Shown piece after piece: positions 50,950 to 59,572 of a stretch of 64,000 nucleotides of DNA. The DNA is from Treponema sp. (lineage in GTDB: Bacteria > Spirochaetota > Spirochaetia > Treponematales > Treponemataceae), in the NCBI GenBank assembly GCA_017470605.1, contig JAFUYH010000017.1:160700-224699 (forward strand), given 5' to 3'. A program made the position numbers and the translations under genes. Each line of letters starts with the position of its first letter. The first letter of the stretch is position 1. The notes beneath the pieces were generated by a model. The model did no database searches, had not been told where the DNA came from, and worked only from the letters and a program-made list of their open reading frames with translations.

Positions 50950-53591
50950 TTCAGGAAAATGATAAAGTTAAACATGCTACTCTTGGAATTGGTATTGTTG
51001 ATAGTGTAAAACAAGATTATGCTATAGTTACTTTTGAAAATGAAGAGACAAGAAAATGTCCTTTTAATGAACTTGAAGTATTACAAGACATTTATTCTGA
51101 ATTAAAGAATGCAAACAAATCCAATCCTGATGAAGTTATTGCAAAAGTTCAGTCTTCAATTATACAAACAATAAATAATAAATGGGGTGTATTTTCTCGT
51201 TCAAATATTGATTTATTGCCACATCAATTATGGGTATGTAATCAAGTATTGAAAGAATGGCCTGTTAGATACCTGGTCGCTGATGATGTAGGATTAGGAA
51301 AAACAATTGAAGCAGGTTTAATGATATGGAGTCTTATTGCTTGTAAAAAGGCTCATAGAATTTTAATTCTTACTCCTGCTCCTCTTACATTCCAGTGGCA
51401 AGAAAGATTAATAAATATGTTTGATTTGACTTTTGATGTTTTTACTACTGAACAAGAAAACTCAAAAGTAAATTATTGGAAAAGTCATACACATGTAATA
51501 GCATCTTTCCCAACAATGGCAATGGATAATGAACAGCGCAGAAAACAAATATTAGAAAGTGACCCATGGGATTTAGTGATTGTAGATGAAGCGCATCATA
51601 TGAATGCAACAGAAAGACAAGGTAAAACATTACAATACCAGTTTTTTGAACAATTAGAACAAGCTGGACGAGTAATTTCTACTATCTTATTTACAGGAAC
51701 ACCACATCGAGGTTTTGATTTTGGATTCTTCTCATTAATGAAATTGGTAAATCCAGATGTATTTGACCCAAGAGGAGATTACACTTTACAATTCTCTGAG
51801 TTATCAAAATATTTTATTCGTAATAATAAACAGAATACTGTTGATATGGAAGGAAACAAGCTCTTTAAGCCAGTACATCAACATCCAAAATCATTTTCAT
51901 ATACAGATAAAGAATCTGTTTTTTATGAAGAATTGTCAGACTTTATCGAAGAAGGAAAAGCATATGCTCTTTCAAAGTCTGGAACAATAGTTAATAGTAT
52001 TCAATTAGTCCTAATAGCGTTGCAAAAATTAGCGTCTAGTTCTATAGCTGCTGTTACAGCGGCCCTTGAAACTAGAAAAAGAAATTTACTGGCAATTCGT
52101 GATAACAAATTAAAAGAAGTTGATGTAAGTTATAAAGTTTTATATGAGGCTTTACATAGTGAATCTGATGACTTAGATGAAGAAGAAAGCAAATTAATAA
52201 AAGAATTTGAAAATATCTATAAAAAAGACACATTCCAACTTATGGAAGATGAGATTTCGAATCTTGTTTCATTAATTGATTTAGGAAAACAAATAACTCA
52301 TGAGAGTCGAATAGACCAAATTATAAAAATAGTTGAAAAAGAATATGAAAAAGAGAATGTATTATTTTTTACCGAATATAAAAGAACCCAAAGTTTATTA
52401 ATGTCCGAACTGATGAAAAAATGGGGACCCGAATGTGTAACATTCATTAATGGTGATGAAGCGCTACCTGATGTTATAATGCCTGATGAGTCTAAGAGAG
52501 ATTTTTCTATAAAAAGAACTGAAGCTGCAGAAAAATTTAATAATGGGAAAGTAAGATTCTTAATTTCAACAGAAGCTGCAGGTGAAGGTATCGACTTGCA
52601 AAAGAATTGTCATGTTTTAATACATGCAGATATTCCTTGGAACCCTATGAGATTACATCAGCGAGTCGGACGTATTAATCGTTATGGACAGAAGTGCGAT
52701 GTTGATGTTGTTACATTAAGAAATCCTGATACTGTAGAATCACGAATTTGGACAAAGCTTGAAATGAAAATTATGAGCATTACAAAAGCGTTTTCTGCTG
52801 GAATGTCTGATCCTGATGACATGATGATGCTTGTTTTGGGTATGCAGAATAATAAATTTTATGATGACATATACTCTGAGGGCTTCTCTGTTGCAAAAAA
52901 AGGAAATGTTTCTTCTTGGTTTGATTCAAAAGAAATGACTTTTGGTGGAGAACAAGCTGTTTCTTTGATAACGAATATGGTAGGTAATGCTGCAAAATTC
53001 AATCTTGCAGGACTACCTGATGTACCTAAATGTGATTTAAAAGATTTAGTAAGTTTCTTTAAACGTGCAATCAGTTTACAAGGAAAGCGTTTAACTAACA
53101 ATGATGACAGATATTCATTTATAACACCTATGGAATGGTTCAATGAATATGGTGTAAAACCACGTTATGATAACTTAATATTTAGAAGAAAACCTAATGT
53201 CGGCGAAAGCTCAAAAAATATTTGTGGTGTTGGTCATATTGCTTTTGATAAATGTCTTTCTTTTGCAGATACATTGCCTTCAGCCACATGTTGCATCAAG
53301 GGAAAAACTTCATATTTTATATATAAAGCTTTAAATCAAAAAAATTATTCTGGAGACAGAATTAATAAAGATTTAATTTTATTATCTTATGATTCAAGTA
53401 CAAAAGAAGTTACTGAAATTAAACTTGATGACGGATTAAAAATTATTAATAATCTGGATAGGAATGAAACTGATAATTTTATATCGGAGGTTCCAAGTAC
53501 TGTACAAAGTGTTGCTGAAAAACGCTTAATGTCATTTAAGTATGATTTACCAATGCTAGAATTAATATTTGTTTTGAGTGGAGAAAAATAA
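50946..53591 (+). CDS. SNF2/RapA-type helicase, partner of the giant ATPase
   Basis: 881 residues. The N-terminal 40 residues (DKVKHATLGIGIVDSVKQDYAIVTFENEE) look like a small Tudor/CarD-type barrel. Helicase motifs: LLPHQLWVCNQVL (Q region), ADDVGLGKTIEAG (Walker A, near 112), ILTPAPLTFQWQE (Ia), VIVDEAHHMNATERQG (II, near 210), ILFTGTPHRG (III), EAAGEGIDLQKNCHVLIHAD and RLHQRVGRINRYGQ (V and VI, near 540-580). It is a double-stranded DNA translocase of the SNF2 group, as in several defence systems. The 4-base overlap with the giant gene shows co-production. Last gene of the cargo. Confidence 0.88.
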   Translation: MIQENDKVKHATLGIGIVDSVKQDYAIVTFENEETRKCPFNELEVLQDIYSELKNANKSNPDEVIAKVQSSIIQTINNKWGVFSRSNIDLLPHQLWVCNQVLKEWPVRYLVADDVGLGKTIEAGLMIWSLIACKKAHRILILTPAPLTFQWQERLINMFDLTFDVFTTEQENSKVNYWKSHTHVIASFPTMAMDNEQRRKQILESDPWDLVIVDEAHHMNATERQGKTLQYQFFEQLEQAGRVISTILFTGTPHRGFDFGFFSLMKLVNPDVFDPRGDYTLQFSELSKYFIRNNKQNTVDMEGNKLFKPVHQHPKSFSYTDKESVFYEELSDFIEEGKAYALSKSGTIVNSIQLVLIALQKLASSSIAAVTAALETRKRNLLAIRDNKLKEVDVSYKVLYEALHSESDDLDEEESKLIKEFENIYKKDTFQLMEDEISNLVSLIDLGKQITHESRIDQIIKIVEKEYEKENVLFFTEYKRTQSLLMSELMKKWGPECVTFINGDEALPDVIMPDESKRDFSIKRTEAAEKFNNGKVRFLISTEAAGEGIDLQKNCHVLIHADIPWNPMRLHQRVGRINRYGQKCDVDVVTLRNPDTVESRIWTKLEMKIMSITKAFSAGMSDPDDMMMLVLGMQNNKFYDDIYSEGFSVAKKGNVSSWFDSKEMTFGGEQAVSLITNMVGNAAKFNLAGLPDVPKCDLKDLVSFFKRAISLQGKRLTNNDDRYSFITPMEWFNEYGVKPRYDNLIFRRKPNVGESSKNICGVGHIAFDKCLSFADTLPSATCCIKGKTSYFIYKALNQKNYSGDRINKDLILLSYDSSTKEVTEIKLDDGLKIINNLDRNETDNFISEVPSTVQSVAEKRLMSFKYDLPMLELIFVLSGEK

Positions 53592-53637
53592 TTTTGTAGT
53601 TGATAGGACGTAAACCAACTACTTTATTCTTAAAACA

Positions 53638-53685
53638 TTTCCCCCAGCATTACATCTATTTCCCCTAGAGTGACATCTATTTCCC
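53638..53685. promoter_or_regulatory. Three iterons with 21-bp spacing ahead of late module copy 2
   Basis: TTTCCC at 53638, 53659 and 53680, each followed by AG/TGACATCTA-like sequence, copies the array at 32197-32254 in sequence and in the exact 21-base period. The first gene of the late module starts 35 bases after the last unit. No such array precedes copy 1 at 8253. Confidence 0.75.
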
Positions 53686-53719
53686 CTTAGATTGTGTATT
53701 TCCATTTTACAATTTCCCT

Positions 53720-54499
53720 ATGATGATTCAGGGAAAGAGCTGCACACTGACTGTGGCAAAAGACGGTTACTATTATCCACTACCTTACAGCGAGGAAACT
53801 GTACGCACTGCGTCTAAAGGCTATGCTCTGCCTGGCGTTATTGGTGAAAGGAACAGAGAGATAAACGTTGTTACTGGAAAAACGATTGAAGGCTGTTTTG
53901 TAACACGCCTTGAATACCAGTGTGTTTTAGCTTTGTTCCTTTTGCTTTTTAACAACAACGAAACTTTTGATTTATATGCAGACAGAGTTTGTAAAAAACT
54001 CATTTATAAAAATGTACTTCCAAAAACCTTTGAGTTTAGAGCTGAAAACGGTAATCCTTTTTACTTCCGTCTTGATGTAAAAGACAGTGATAATTCATAT
54101 ACAGAGAACTGGCCGCTTAATGTGCCGGATATGAAATGGCCGAGCTGCCGTACTTACTACTATGACGGTCACTCTGTTATTGCAGACCTGCAGACTCTGC
54201 CTTTGATTTACCGCTTTGAACTTAGAGGCAGCTTCACAGAAAAAACTAAGTTTGAAATTACTCTTTATTTTCCTCTGACAGAAAAGTTCTACCCCTCTCT
54301 GGAGAAGATAGAAAAGCTTTCAATTTTAATTGATTTGAAAGATGGAGTGTACCTGGACCTTTATGACTTGAGACCAAGCGGAAGTCTAACTGACATTAAC
54401 TGTGCTGATACAGTTTTGTGCTATCAGAAGTTTGTGGTTGAAAGTCATATTGTTTTTAATATCCGAAACAATGAACAGAACACACAGGTGGTGCTATGA
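53720..54499 (+). CDS. Phage structural protein, first gene of late module (copy 2)
   Basis: 259 residues, the same length as its counterpart at 8253-9032. The N-terminal 16 residues are identical, and most of the rest is conserved with scattered replacements (for example around 55-60 and 105-125). No family is recognised; a tail-tip type beta-sheet protein is likely. There is no ribosome site before the tandem ATG codons. The iteron array ends 35 bases upstream, so this gene opens the operon that follows the defence cargo. Confidence 0.6.
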   Translation: MMIQGKSCTLTVAKDGYYYPLPYSEETVRTASKGYALPGVIGERNREINVVTGKTIEGCFVTRLEYQCVLALFLLLFNNNETFDLYADRVCKKLIYKNVLPKTFEFRAENGNPFYFRLDVKDSDNSYTENWPLNVPDMKWPSCRTYYYDGHSVIADLQTLPLIYRFELRGSFTEKTKFEITLYFPLTEKFYPSLEKIEKLSILIDLKDGVYLDLYDLRPSGSLTDINCADTVLCYQKFVVESHIVFNIRNNEQNTQVVL

Positions 54500-55989
54500 G
54501 ATTTTACGAGTTACCGCCTGAAGTTGAAAATAAAATCCGCAATACTGATGCACGTCCGTTTGTTCGAGTTGTACTTGAACTTGCTGGCGGCGATGTTTAC
54601 CTTCCCGACAGCGATATTCTTGAATGTGTAATCACAAGCTACAACACAGAGGCCGGCGGAATTATGAACTGCGGCGAGCTTCTTTTGAAAGGCATTTATG
54701 ACATTGAACAGAATTCTGAATATGCTCCAGGTCTTGGTATTCAGATTTGGTACTGCTTTGGAGAGCGTGAAAATACCTTTTTCCGCTTTCATCTTTTTGT
54801 GGATGATAACGGATTCCAATCACAAGAAACAGGCTTTCTTGATAAGACTACCAAGGTACGCTTAGTTGATTTGAGTTCGAAGCTTGATGACACAAAGCTG
54901 CAGCACAACTGGACTGATGCTCAGACTGTAGTTCACTCTGTTGTTTGCGACAGAACGAATCCTGAAAACTCACTTGTTCATATCATCGCAAAACGCGGCG
55001 GACTAAATGCGAATGAAATTAACTGCGGCTCTCTTCCTTTTGATATTCCTTATGTAGTTGTTGTAGGTTCTGCCTGGAAAGAACTCTGTGCACTGGCAAA
55101 AGCTTACGACGCTGTTGTGGAATGTGGTAAAGATCTGACTCTATCATTTATTGAAAGCCCTTATGACAGGGAAAATGAATACAGCGAGGAAAGCTGCTTT
55201 ACTCTGGATGAAAAGGAAATCACTCATTACAGATTTTTTAATAACAATGATAAGTATGCAAATAATGTTCGCTTGAAGTATACACGCTATGTGCAGACAG
55301 AAAGACAGGAGCTCTGGAGCTATTCAGATGCACCTGTGTGGTACGACGAAGACATGCAGCCATATTATCCATTTACGGATGATATTCGCAAAATCATTTC
55401 TGATAACGATTACGAGGCTATTTATACCGCGAAGAATGATGAAGGAAAAACTCGTAATGTTGTTTATGCGGACCAGCTGGATTCTGATCAGGACTTCTTA
55501 GACGCTATGGAAGTTACCGGCGAGGATAAGCCTGTTATCGTTCAGTACGACACAAGCACTTATAAAGACCGTGCAATCATTCAGCTGAATCGAAATGGAA
55601 AATTAATCGGACTTCGCAAAGCTGCCATCACTGGCCGTGCAATTATTTCTGAAACTAACTACAGCATTTTTGTGAAAGACGATAACGAGATTGCAGCTAA
55701 AGGCCAGATTGTCCGTAACGTGACATCAAAGTTTTTGAGTGATGATTTATTTGATGGAGAGCCTTTCTGTCAGAGACGAGCAAACGATCTTCTTCAGGAT
55801 TGCGTTAACTGCAAAGGCGGATATTACCTTACAACTTTTATTCCTCTTATTCATGCTCGCGTTGGTGCCTTTATGGATATTCGTCTCAACGCTCAATCAA
55901 GTTTTAAGAAAGTGAGAATTGATGAACTCACATTCAGATATAAAAAAGAAGAAGCCTTTTCTAGCGAAATCTGGGTAACGCGGGTTTAG
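54496..55989 (+). CDS. Phage tail/baseplate-type structural protein (copy 2)
   Basis: 497 residues, same length as the counterpart at 9029-10522 and highly similar throughout, including MRFYELPPEVENKI at the start and FRYKKEEAFSSEIWVTRV at the end. No insertion or deletion separates the two copies, which implies strong structural constraint. It overlaps the preceding stop codon by four bases. A tail hub or tail-associated role is inferred from order and style. The last 60 bases are among the best conserved at DNA level. Confidence 0.5.
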   Translation: MRFYELPPEVENKIRNTDARPFVRVVLELAGGDVYLPDSDILECVITSYNTEAGGIMNCGELLLKGIYDIEQNSEYAPGLGIQIWYCFGERENTFFRFHLFVDDNGFQSQETGFLDKTTKVRLVDLSSKLDDTKLQHNWTDAQTVVHSVVCDRTNPENSLVHIIAKRGGLNANEINCGSLPFDIPYVVVVGSAWKELCALAKAYDAVVECGKDLTLSFIESPYDRENEYSEESCFTLDEKEITHYRFFNNNDKYANNVRLKYTRYVQTERQELWSYSDAPVWYDEDMQPYYPFTDDIRKIISDNDYEAIYTAKNDEGKTRNVVYADQLDSDQDFLDAMEVTGEDKPVIVQYDTSTYKDRAIIQLNRNGKLIGLRKAAITGRAIISETNYSIFVKDDNEIAAKGQIVRNVTSKFLSDDLFDGEPFCQRRANDLLQDCVNCKGGYYLTTFIPLIHARVGAFMDIRLNAQSSFKKVRIDELTFRYKKEEAFSSEIWVTRV

Positions 55990-56000
55990 GCTTCGGGAGG

Positions 56001-56303
56001 ATGCATATCGAGGAAATTGGTGTTTTGGTGAAATCGATTAATGATTTAAACGTGGAGCTTTCTGGATTCCGTTCAGAGATGAAAGAGTTTAAGAAAGCAA
56101 TGGAAAAACGTATGGACTGTCTGGACAACAGAAGCACTGCTTGCCAGTTCAATCCTCAGGTGTGTGCGACAGCCCGCCGTTTGGAAGAACACATTAAAGC
56201 GGACAGCGGAAAAGCTGGAAAAACTATGGCTGTGATTGCCTGTGTTATTTCCTGCTTTAATGTGGGATTAACGCTGATAACTTTGATTATTAAGGGATTA
56301 TGA
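56001..56303 (+). CDS. Small phage membrane protein, XhlA-like (copy 2)
   Basis: 100 residues, differing from the counterpart at 10534-10836 at only a handful of positions. N-terminal coiled-coil helix and C-terminal transmembrane helix (TMAVIACVISCFNVGLTLI) are identical. As in copy 1 the ATG abuts GGGAGG, and a downstream GTG (56028) is a possible start. Here the gene ends before a palindromic repeat and no longer overlaps the peptidase gene. Confidence 0.55.
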   Translation: MHIEEIGVLVKSINDLNVELSGFRSEMKEFKKAMEKRMDCLDNRSTACQFNPQVCATARRLEEHIKADSGKAGKTMAVIACVISCFNVGLTLITLIIKGL

Positions 56304-56304
56304 G

Positions 56305-56325
56305 ATGCCGAAACAAGTTCGGCAT
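56305..56325. repeat. Palindromic repeat inserted between two lysis genes (copy 2 only)
   Basis: Arms ATGCCGAA/TTCGGCAT, five-base loop, then GACGAGGGATTT. Alignment to copy 1, where the two genes overlap, shows a 34-base gain here; the added sequence supplies a new GAGGGA ribosome site for the peptidase gene. Confidence 0.85.
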
Positions 56326-56337
56326 GACGAGGGATTT

Positions 56338-56922
56338 ATGAATGAAAAGATTCGTGATTTGAAAATAAGGTTGATGCTTGAGGCTGAAAAAGAACTGACG
56401 GAAGATTTGACTGAGGTTCAGCGTTACCAGTATTACCTGGGACGGATGCAGTTTTTGCATTATGTCTCTGGAAAAGAAAATCTACTTGAAGCTGACTGTT
56501 CGGGCTCTGTTTGTCTTGCTCTTCTTCTTGCAACTGGGTGCGGGATTAGAGTTACTGCAGATACCTTATACAGAAAGTTTTTTACAAAGAAGAATCCGGA
56601 AGCTGGAGACATAAAAGCTGCTTTCTTTATTTCTAACTATGACAGAAAACTTGGTAACAGACTTTACCATGAGGGCGAATGTGCTCATGTGGCTGGAGTT
56701 GCCGGAACTGATGTTGTTCTGAACTGTGTTGAACCTTATGCGGTGCTTCGTTCTCTTAGTGACATGCGGCCGGTGTACAACGCTATGGATTATACGGTTG
56801 TGGTTCGAGGTCTTGATAGACGTGCACTGCAGAAAGCTAGTGATGAACGTTCTGATCTGTTTGGGGCTGATTATGAGTTTACTGAGTTTGCAGAGCTTTT
56901 AAGCCAGGAGAAAGGAGCATGA
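56338..56922 (+). CDS. NlpC/P60-type cysteine peptidase (copy 2)
   Basis: 194 residues from the ATG at 56338, which aligns with the copy-1 start and has GAGGGA upstream; a longer frame from 56305 would translate the palindromic repeat. The catalytic motif EADCSGSVCLALLLATGCG and the GECAHVAGVAGTD segment with the His are kept. Variation relative to copy 1 is concentrated at RKFFTKKNPEAGDIKAAF and the C-terminal tail. Probable endolysin or particle-associated lysin of the lysis cassette. Confidence 0.62.
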   Translation: MNEKIRDLKIRLMLEAEKELTEDLTEVQRYQYYLGRMQFLHYVSGKENLLEADCSGSVCLALLLATGCGIRVTADTLYRKFFTKKNPEAGDIKAAFFISNYDRKLGNRLYHEGECAHVAGVAGTDVVLNCVEPYAVLRSLSDMRPVYNAMDYTVVVRGLDRRALQKASDERSDLFGADYEFTEFAELLSQEKGA

Positions 56923-57137
56923 TTAGTTTTAGATTTCAGAGACTTGTTGAAAAGCTGCTTAGCGTGAAGTTTGTAATCTTTATTGTTGCAACTGTACTTC
57001 TTTGTTGCGGCGTTCTTGGTGGCGGCGAATGGTTGACGGTGGCTCTTACTGTTATTGCAGGAAGAGAGATTCAGAAGTTTAAGGATTTTAAAACTTCAAG
57101 GAAGGTATCTGATGAAGAAGCTTTGGGAAGTGATTAA
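56919..57137 (+). CDS. Phage holin-like protein (copy 2)
   Basis: 72 residues, starting within the peptidase stop codon (ATGA). Two hydrophobic segments match the copy-1 protein (VKFVIFIVATVLLCCGVLGG and EWLTVALTVIAG). The charged tail is four residues longer. Size, topology and position after the peptidase support a holin. Confidence 0.6.
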   Translation: MISFRFQRLVEKLLSVKFVIFIVATVLLCCGVLGGGEWLTVALTVIAGREIQKFKDFKTSRKVSDEEALGSD

Positions 57138-57435
57138 GAAAATCTTTATTTGGCTGGGAGCTGTGTTTGTGGCTATATTCACGGTTCTCTTTGTAAAGGA
57201 GATGCCGAAACAAGTTCGGCATGACAAGGAAGGATTAAAGAATGATGATTCAGATGAAATCAATGCAAAGGCTGCGGCTAAGCGTGATGAAGCGATTGCT
57301 CGTATTGAGCGTGCTGATGCTCGCCAGCTTGCAGAATCTTACAGCACAGTCTGCGACACCATCACCGACGGAAAAGAAAGATTCCTCCGACGTGTTTCGT
57401 CAGGCTCAACAACCGGGAGTCGAGCTGACGATTGA
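57112..57435 (+). CDS. Membrane-anchored lysis-associated protein, i-spanin-like (copy 2)
   Basis: 107 residues from the ATG at 57112 (GGAAGG upstream). N-terminal transmembrane helix (IFIWLGAVFVAIFTVLFVKEM), then MPKQVRHD from an in-frame palindromic repeat (57202-57222), then a charged helix. The C-terminus (RRVSSGSTTGSRADD) differs from copy 1 because of a short insertion of about 20 bases that also changes the overlapping gene. The overlap with the next gene in the +1 frame is retained. Confidence 0.42.
   Translation: MKKLWEVIKKIFIWLGAVFVAIFTVLFVKEMPKQVRHDKEGLKNDDSDEINAKAAAKRDEAIARIERADARQLAESYSTVCDTITDGKERFLRRVSSGSTTGSRADD
57202..57222. repeat. Palindromic repeat in frame within a lysis gene (copy 2)
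   Basis: Same unit and same site as 11685-11705 in copy 1, so this insertion predates the split of the two elements, unlike the one at 56305. Confidence 0.85.
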
Positions 57436-57712
57436 GGAAGTTATGCAAATTGCGGAAGAAGAAATTGAACGTACTGCTCAAGAGGCAGTTAAGGCTGCTT
57501 TACTGGAGACTGGTGGTGAGCTTGCTTTTGAAAAAGAGAGAGCTGACCAATTGGAAAAACAGAAGTTAGCTCTTGAATTGGAAAACAAAAAATTGAAGGA
57601 AGCTGCAGAAAAGAAAAAGAGTCAATTCTTTTATGGAGCTTTGATTGGTGGTGCCGGTGGCATTGTTGTAACTTCACTAGTGTTTGGGCTTATTGGAGGA
57701 TTTGTAAAATGA
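57242..57712 (+). CDS. Secreted or anchored coiled-coil protein nested in +1 frame (copy 2)
   Basis: 156 residues; the ATG at 57242 follows GGAAGGA at a suitable distance, and 57254 is an alternative matching the copy-1 start. Signal-like stretch LLVLSVLMLASLQNLTAQ, then an added segment VFRQAQQPG absent from copy 1, then the conserved coiled coil and the glycine-rich C-terminal helix FFYGALIGGAGGIVVTSLVF. Both reading frames tolerate the inserted bases. A lysis role is inferred from position. Confidence 0.5.
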   Translation: MMIQMKSMQRLRLSVMKRLLVLSVLMLASLQNLTAQSATPSPTEKKDSSDVFRQAQQPGVELTIEEVMQIAEEEIERTAQEAVKAALLETGGELAFEKERADQLEKQKLALELENKKLKEAAEKKKSQFFYGALIGGAGGIVVTSLVFGLIGGFVK

Positions 57713-58263
57713 TTGCAAGTAAAGGAAAAGTTAGAGGATTGGTTACTGTTACAGTCAGAGACTGCAATGGTCATGTAAAGTATTTTAAGAATGGATTTTG
57801 GAGAACGCTCTTTAGAATGAAAGAACGTCCTATGATTTTCAAACATCATAACACTATTACAAACCAGGGCGATGGCATGATTGCCGATTTGATGATTAGT
57901 AATCCGACTCTGACAAAGGTGGATGCAACTAATGGCTATATGAGAGTTGGAACAGGCTGGACCGGTTCTACTCCTAAGAACAACACTGGAGTAAATACTC
58001 CGACTGGCTCATTCAAAAAGCTGGATTCAACATTCCCAAAAACTCAGGCAGCTTTTGGTTCTTCCGGACAGAATGTTGTTTTGTATCGTACAAGCTTTGC
58101 TGCAGGTGATTTGAACGCTAACGGAATTAACGAAGTTGCTTTGATGAATGGAAATACCAGTGCTGCTAAGTGCCTGGCTTATGCTCAGATTACTCCTGCA
58201 GTAAACGTAACCTCAGCTGACTCTTTGCAGATTGACTGGCAGATAACTTTCAACGGGGCTTAG
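57709..58263 (+). CDS. Phage virion protein (copy 2)
   Basis: 184 residues, almost identical in protein to 12165-12719, with the few differences mostly in the first 45 residues. The start overlaps the previous stop (ATGA). Gly/Asn/Thr-rich beta-sheet protein of unknown family. Strong conservation next to a variable protein suggests that it is a fixed particle component. Confidence 0.5.
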   Translation: MIASKGKVRGLVTVTVRDCNGHVKYFKNGFWRTLFRMKERPMIFKHHNTITNQGDGMIADLMISNPTLTKVDATNGYMRVGTGWTGSTPKNNTGVNTPTGSFKKLDSTFPKTQAAFGSSGQNVVLYRTSFAAGDLNANGINEVALMNGNTSAAKCLAYAQITPAVNVTSADSLQIDWQITFNGA

Positions 58264-58264
58264 T

Positions 58265-59563
58265 ATGGGTACAACCATTGCGGGAAATCAGCATATTGGT
58301 TCAAACTATCTTAAAGAGCAATATATCTGGACTCCAGAAACTGGCGGGTATACAAGCATGGTTGAAGTATACGAAGAAGACCGTATCTTTGTGTATCAGT
58401 TCAACCCTGCTTATGACATGAGAGATGATGGTGTTTATGCTATAGAGTTTTATTATTACTATAGGAAACCAACATCTCAATTGTTTTGGACATATTTTTA
58501 TGACCCTAAGAATTTCTATTTTTATCCTTTTGTTGCCTGTTACAATGATGAAACACGTTATGGGAAAATTGGAAAATGGGAAAACTTTCTAACTGTTGAT
58601 TCTGAAGAAATATATTTAGACGGCAGAGAATCAGGCTGGATTCATGTAACGCTTCATGTAGAAGAACCTTTGTTTGGAAGATATGTTCATAATGGTCAGA
58701 CACGTGATAATCCTTTATATATTGGTATTTATTCTCCAATTCCTATTTTCTGCTGGGATAATTCTGTAAGCGGAAGTGCTCCGATTACTCCCTATGAACT
58801 TAACTGGGATTTTGAAGAGTTTGAGGATTATACAGTCTATGAAGTAATGACTGGTGGTTATCTTGAAGACTGTTATATATCACGAAGACAGATAAATGAA
58901 TATCCATCTTTCTACATAACCTATCGTGATGTAACCCCCGAAGCCTATGCCTATTCTGTGAATGAAGCTTCTGTAATGAATGTAACATCAGGAATCATTA
59001 AGAAAGGAATCTATAAAAAACTATTGCAGGAGATAAAGGCAGCCTGTGGTACTTCTGGAAGGAAGCTTGGTGCAAAACGAAAAGGACCTGATGAAATTGT
59101 TAGTTATTCTGATTTGTTTTTCAGGAATCAAATTTTCAAAAGATTGTTTTCTGAGAATCTTGTTCCCTCTTCAACATCTGAAAGAAAGCACGGAATGAAA
59201 CATTCTCTTTCTTCCTTCTTAAGCGGTATTTCAGAACGTGAAAGCAGGATGCTTTTTTTTCGTGGTGCTGATTCATTAAATGAAGTTACGGACATTACAG
59301 AAAAGAAGCTGGAATATTTCAGGCTTATAGAGCCGGATCCAAATGTGGAATCTGAAGTTACAAGGCAGCAGATTCTTTTCCGTTCTGCAGACAGTGAAAT
59401 TGATTTTACCGCAAAACCTTTTGCATCTCGCCTGTTCTTTCGTACTATTCAGACTGTAATGAGCTTCTGGGATTGGCTGCGCGGAAAGATTCGGGAAGCA
59501 AATAATGTAGTAACTTTCTTTTGTCCGATTGATTTGGAAATCAATTTGGAATGTAAGATTTAA
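58265..59563 (+). CDS. Variable phage structural protein, candidate receptor-binding or fibre protein (copy 2)
   Basis: 432 residues. The N-terminus (MGTTIAGNQHIGSNY), the block RESGWIHVTLHV and the C-terminal ADSEIDFTAKPFASRLFF segment match copy 1; regions about 18-30, 68-110 and 262-345 are strongly diverged. This is by far the least conserved pair in the module, as expected of a host-contact protein. No enzymatic motif was seen. It starts one base after the preceding stop codon. Confidence 0.45.
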   Translation: MGTTIAGNQHIGSNYLKEQYIWTPETGGYTSMVEVYEEDRIFVYQFNPAYDMRDDGVYAIEFYYYYRKPTSQLFWTYFYDPKNFYFYPFVACYNDETRYGKIGKWENFLTVDSEEIYLDGRESGWIHVTLHVEEPLFGRYVHNGQTRDNPLYIGIYSPIPIFCWDNSVSGSAPITPYELNWDFEEFEDYTVYEVMTGGYLEDCYISRRQINEYPSFYITYRDVTPEAYAYSVNEASVMNVTSGIIKKGIYKKLLQEIKAACGTSGRKLGAKRKGPDEIVSYSDLFFRNQIFKRLFSENLVPSSTSERKHGMKHSLSSFLSGISERESRMLFFRGADSLNEVTDITEKKLEYFRLIEPDPNVESEVTRQQILFRSADSEIDFTAKPFASRLFFRTIQTVMSFWDWLRGKIREANNVVTFFCPIDLEINLECKI

Positions 59564-59572
59564 GGAAGGTAT

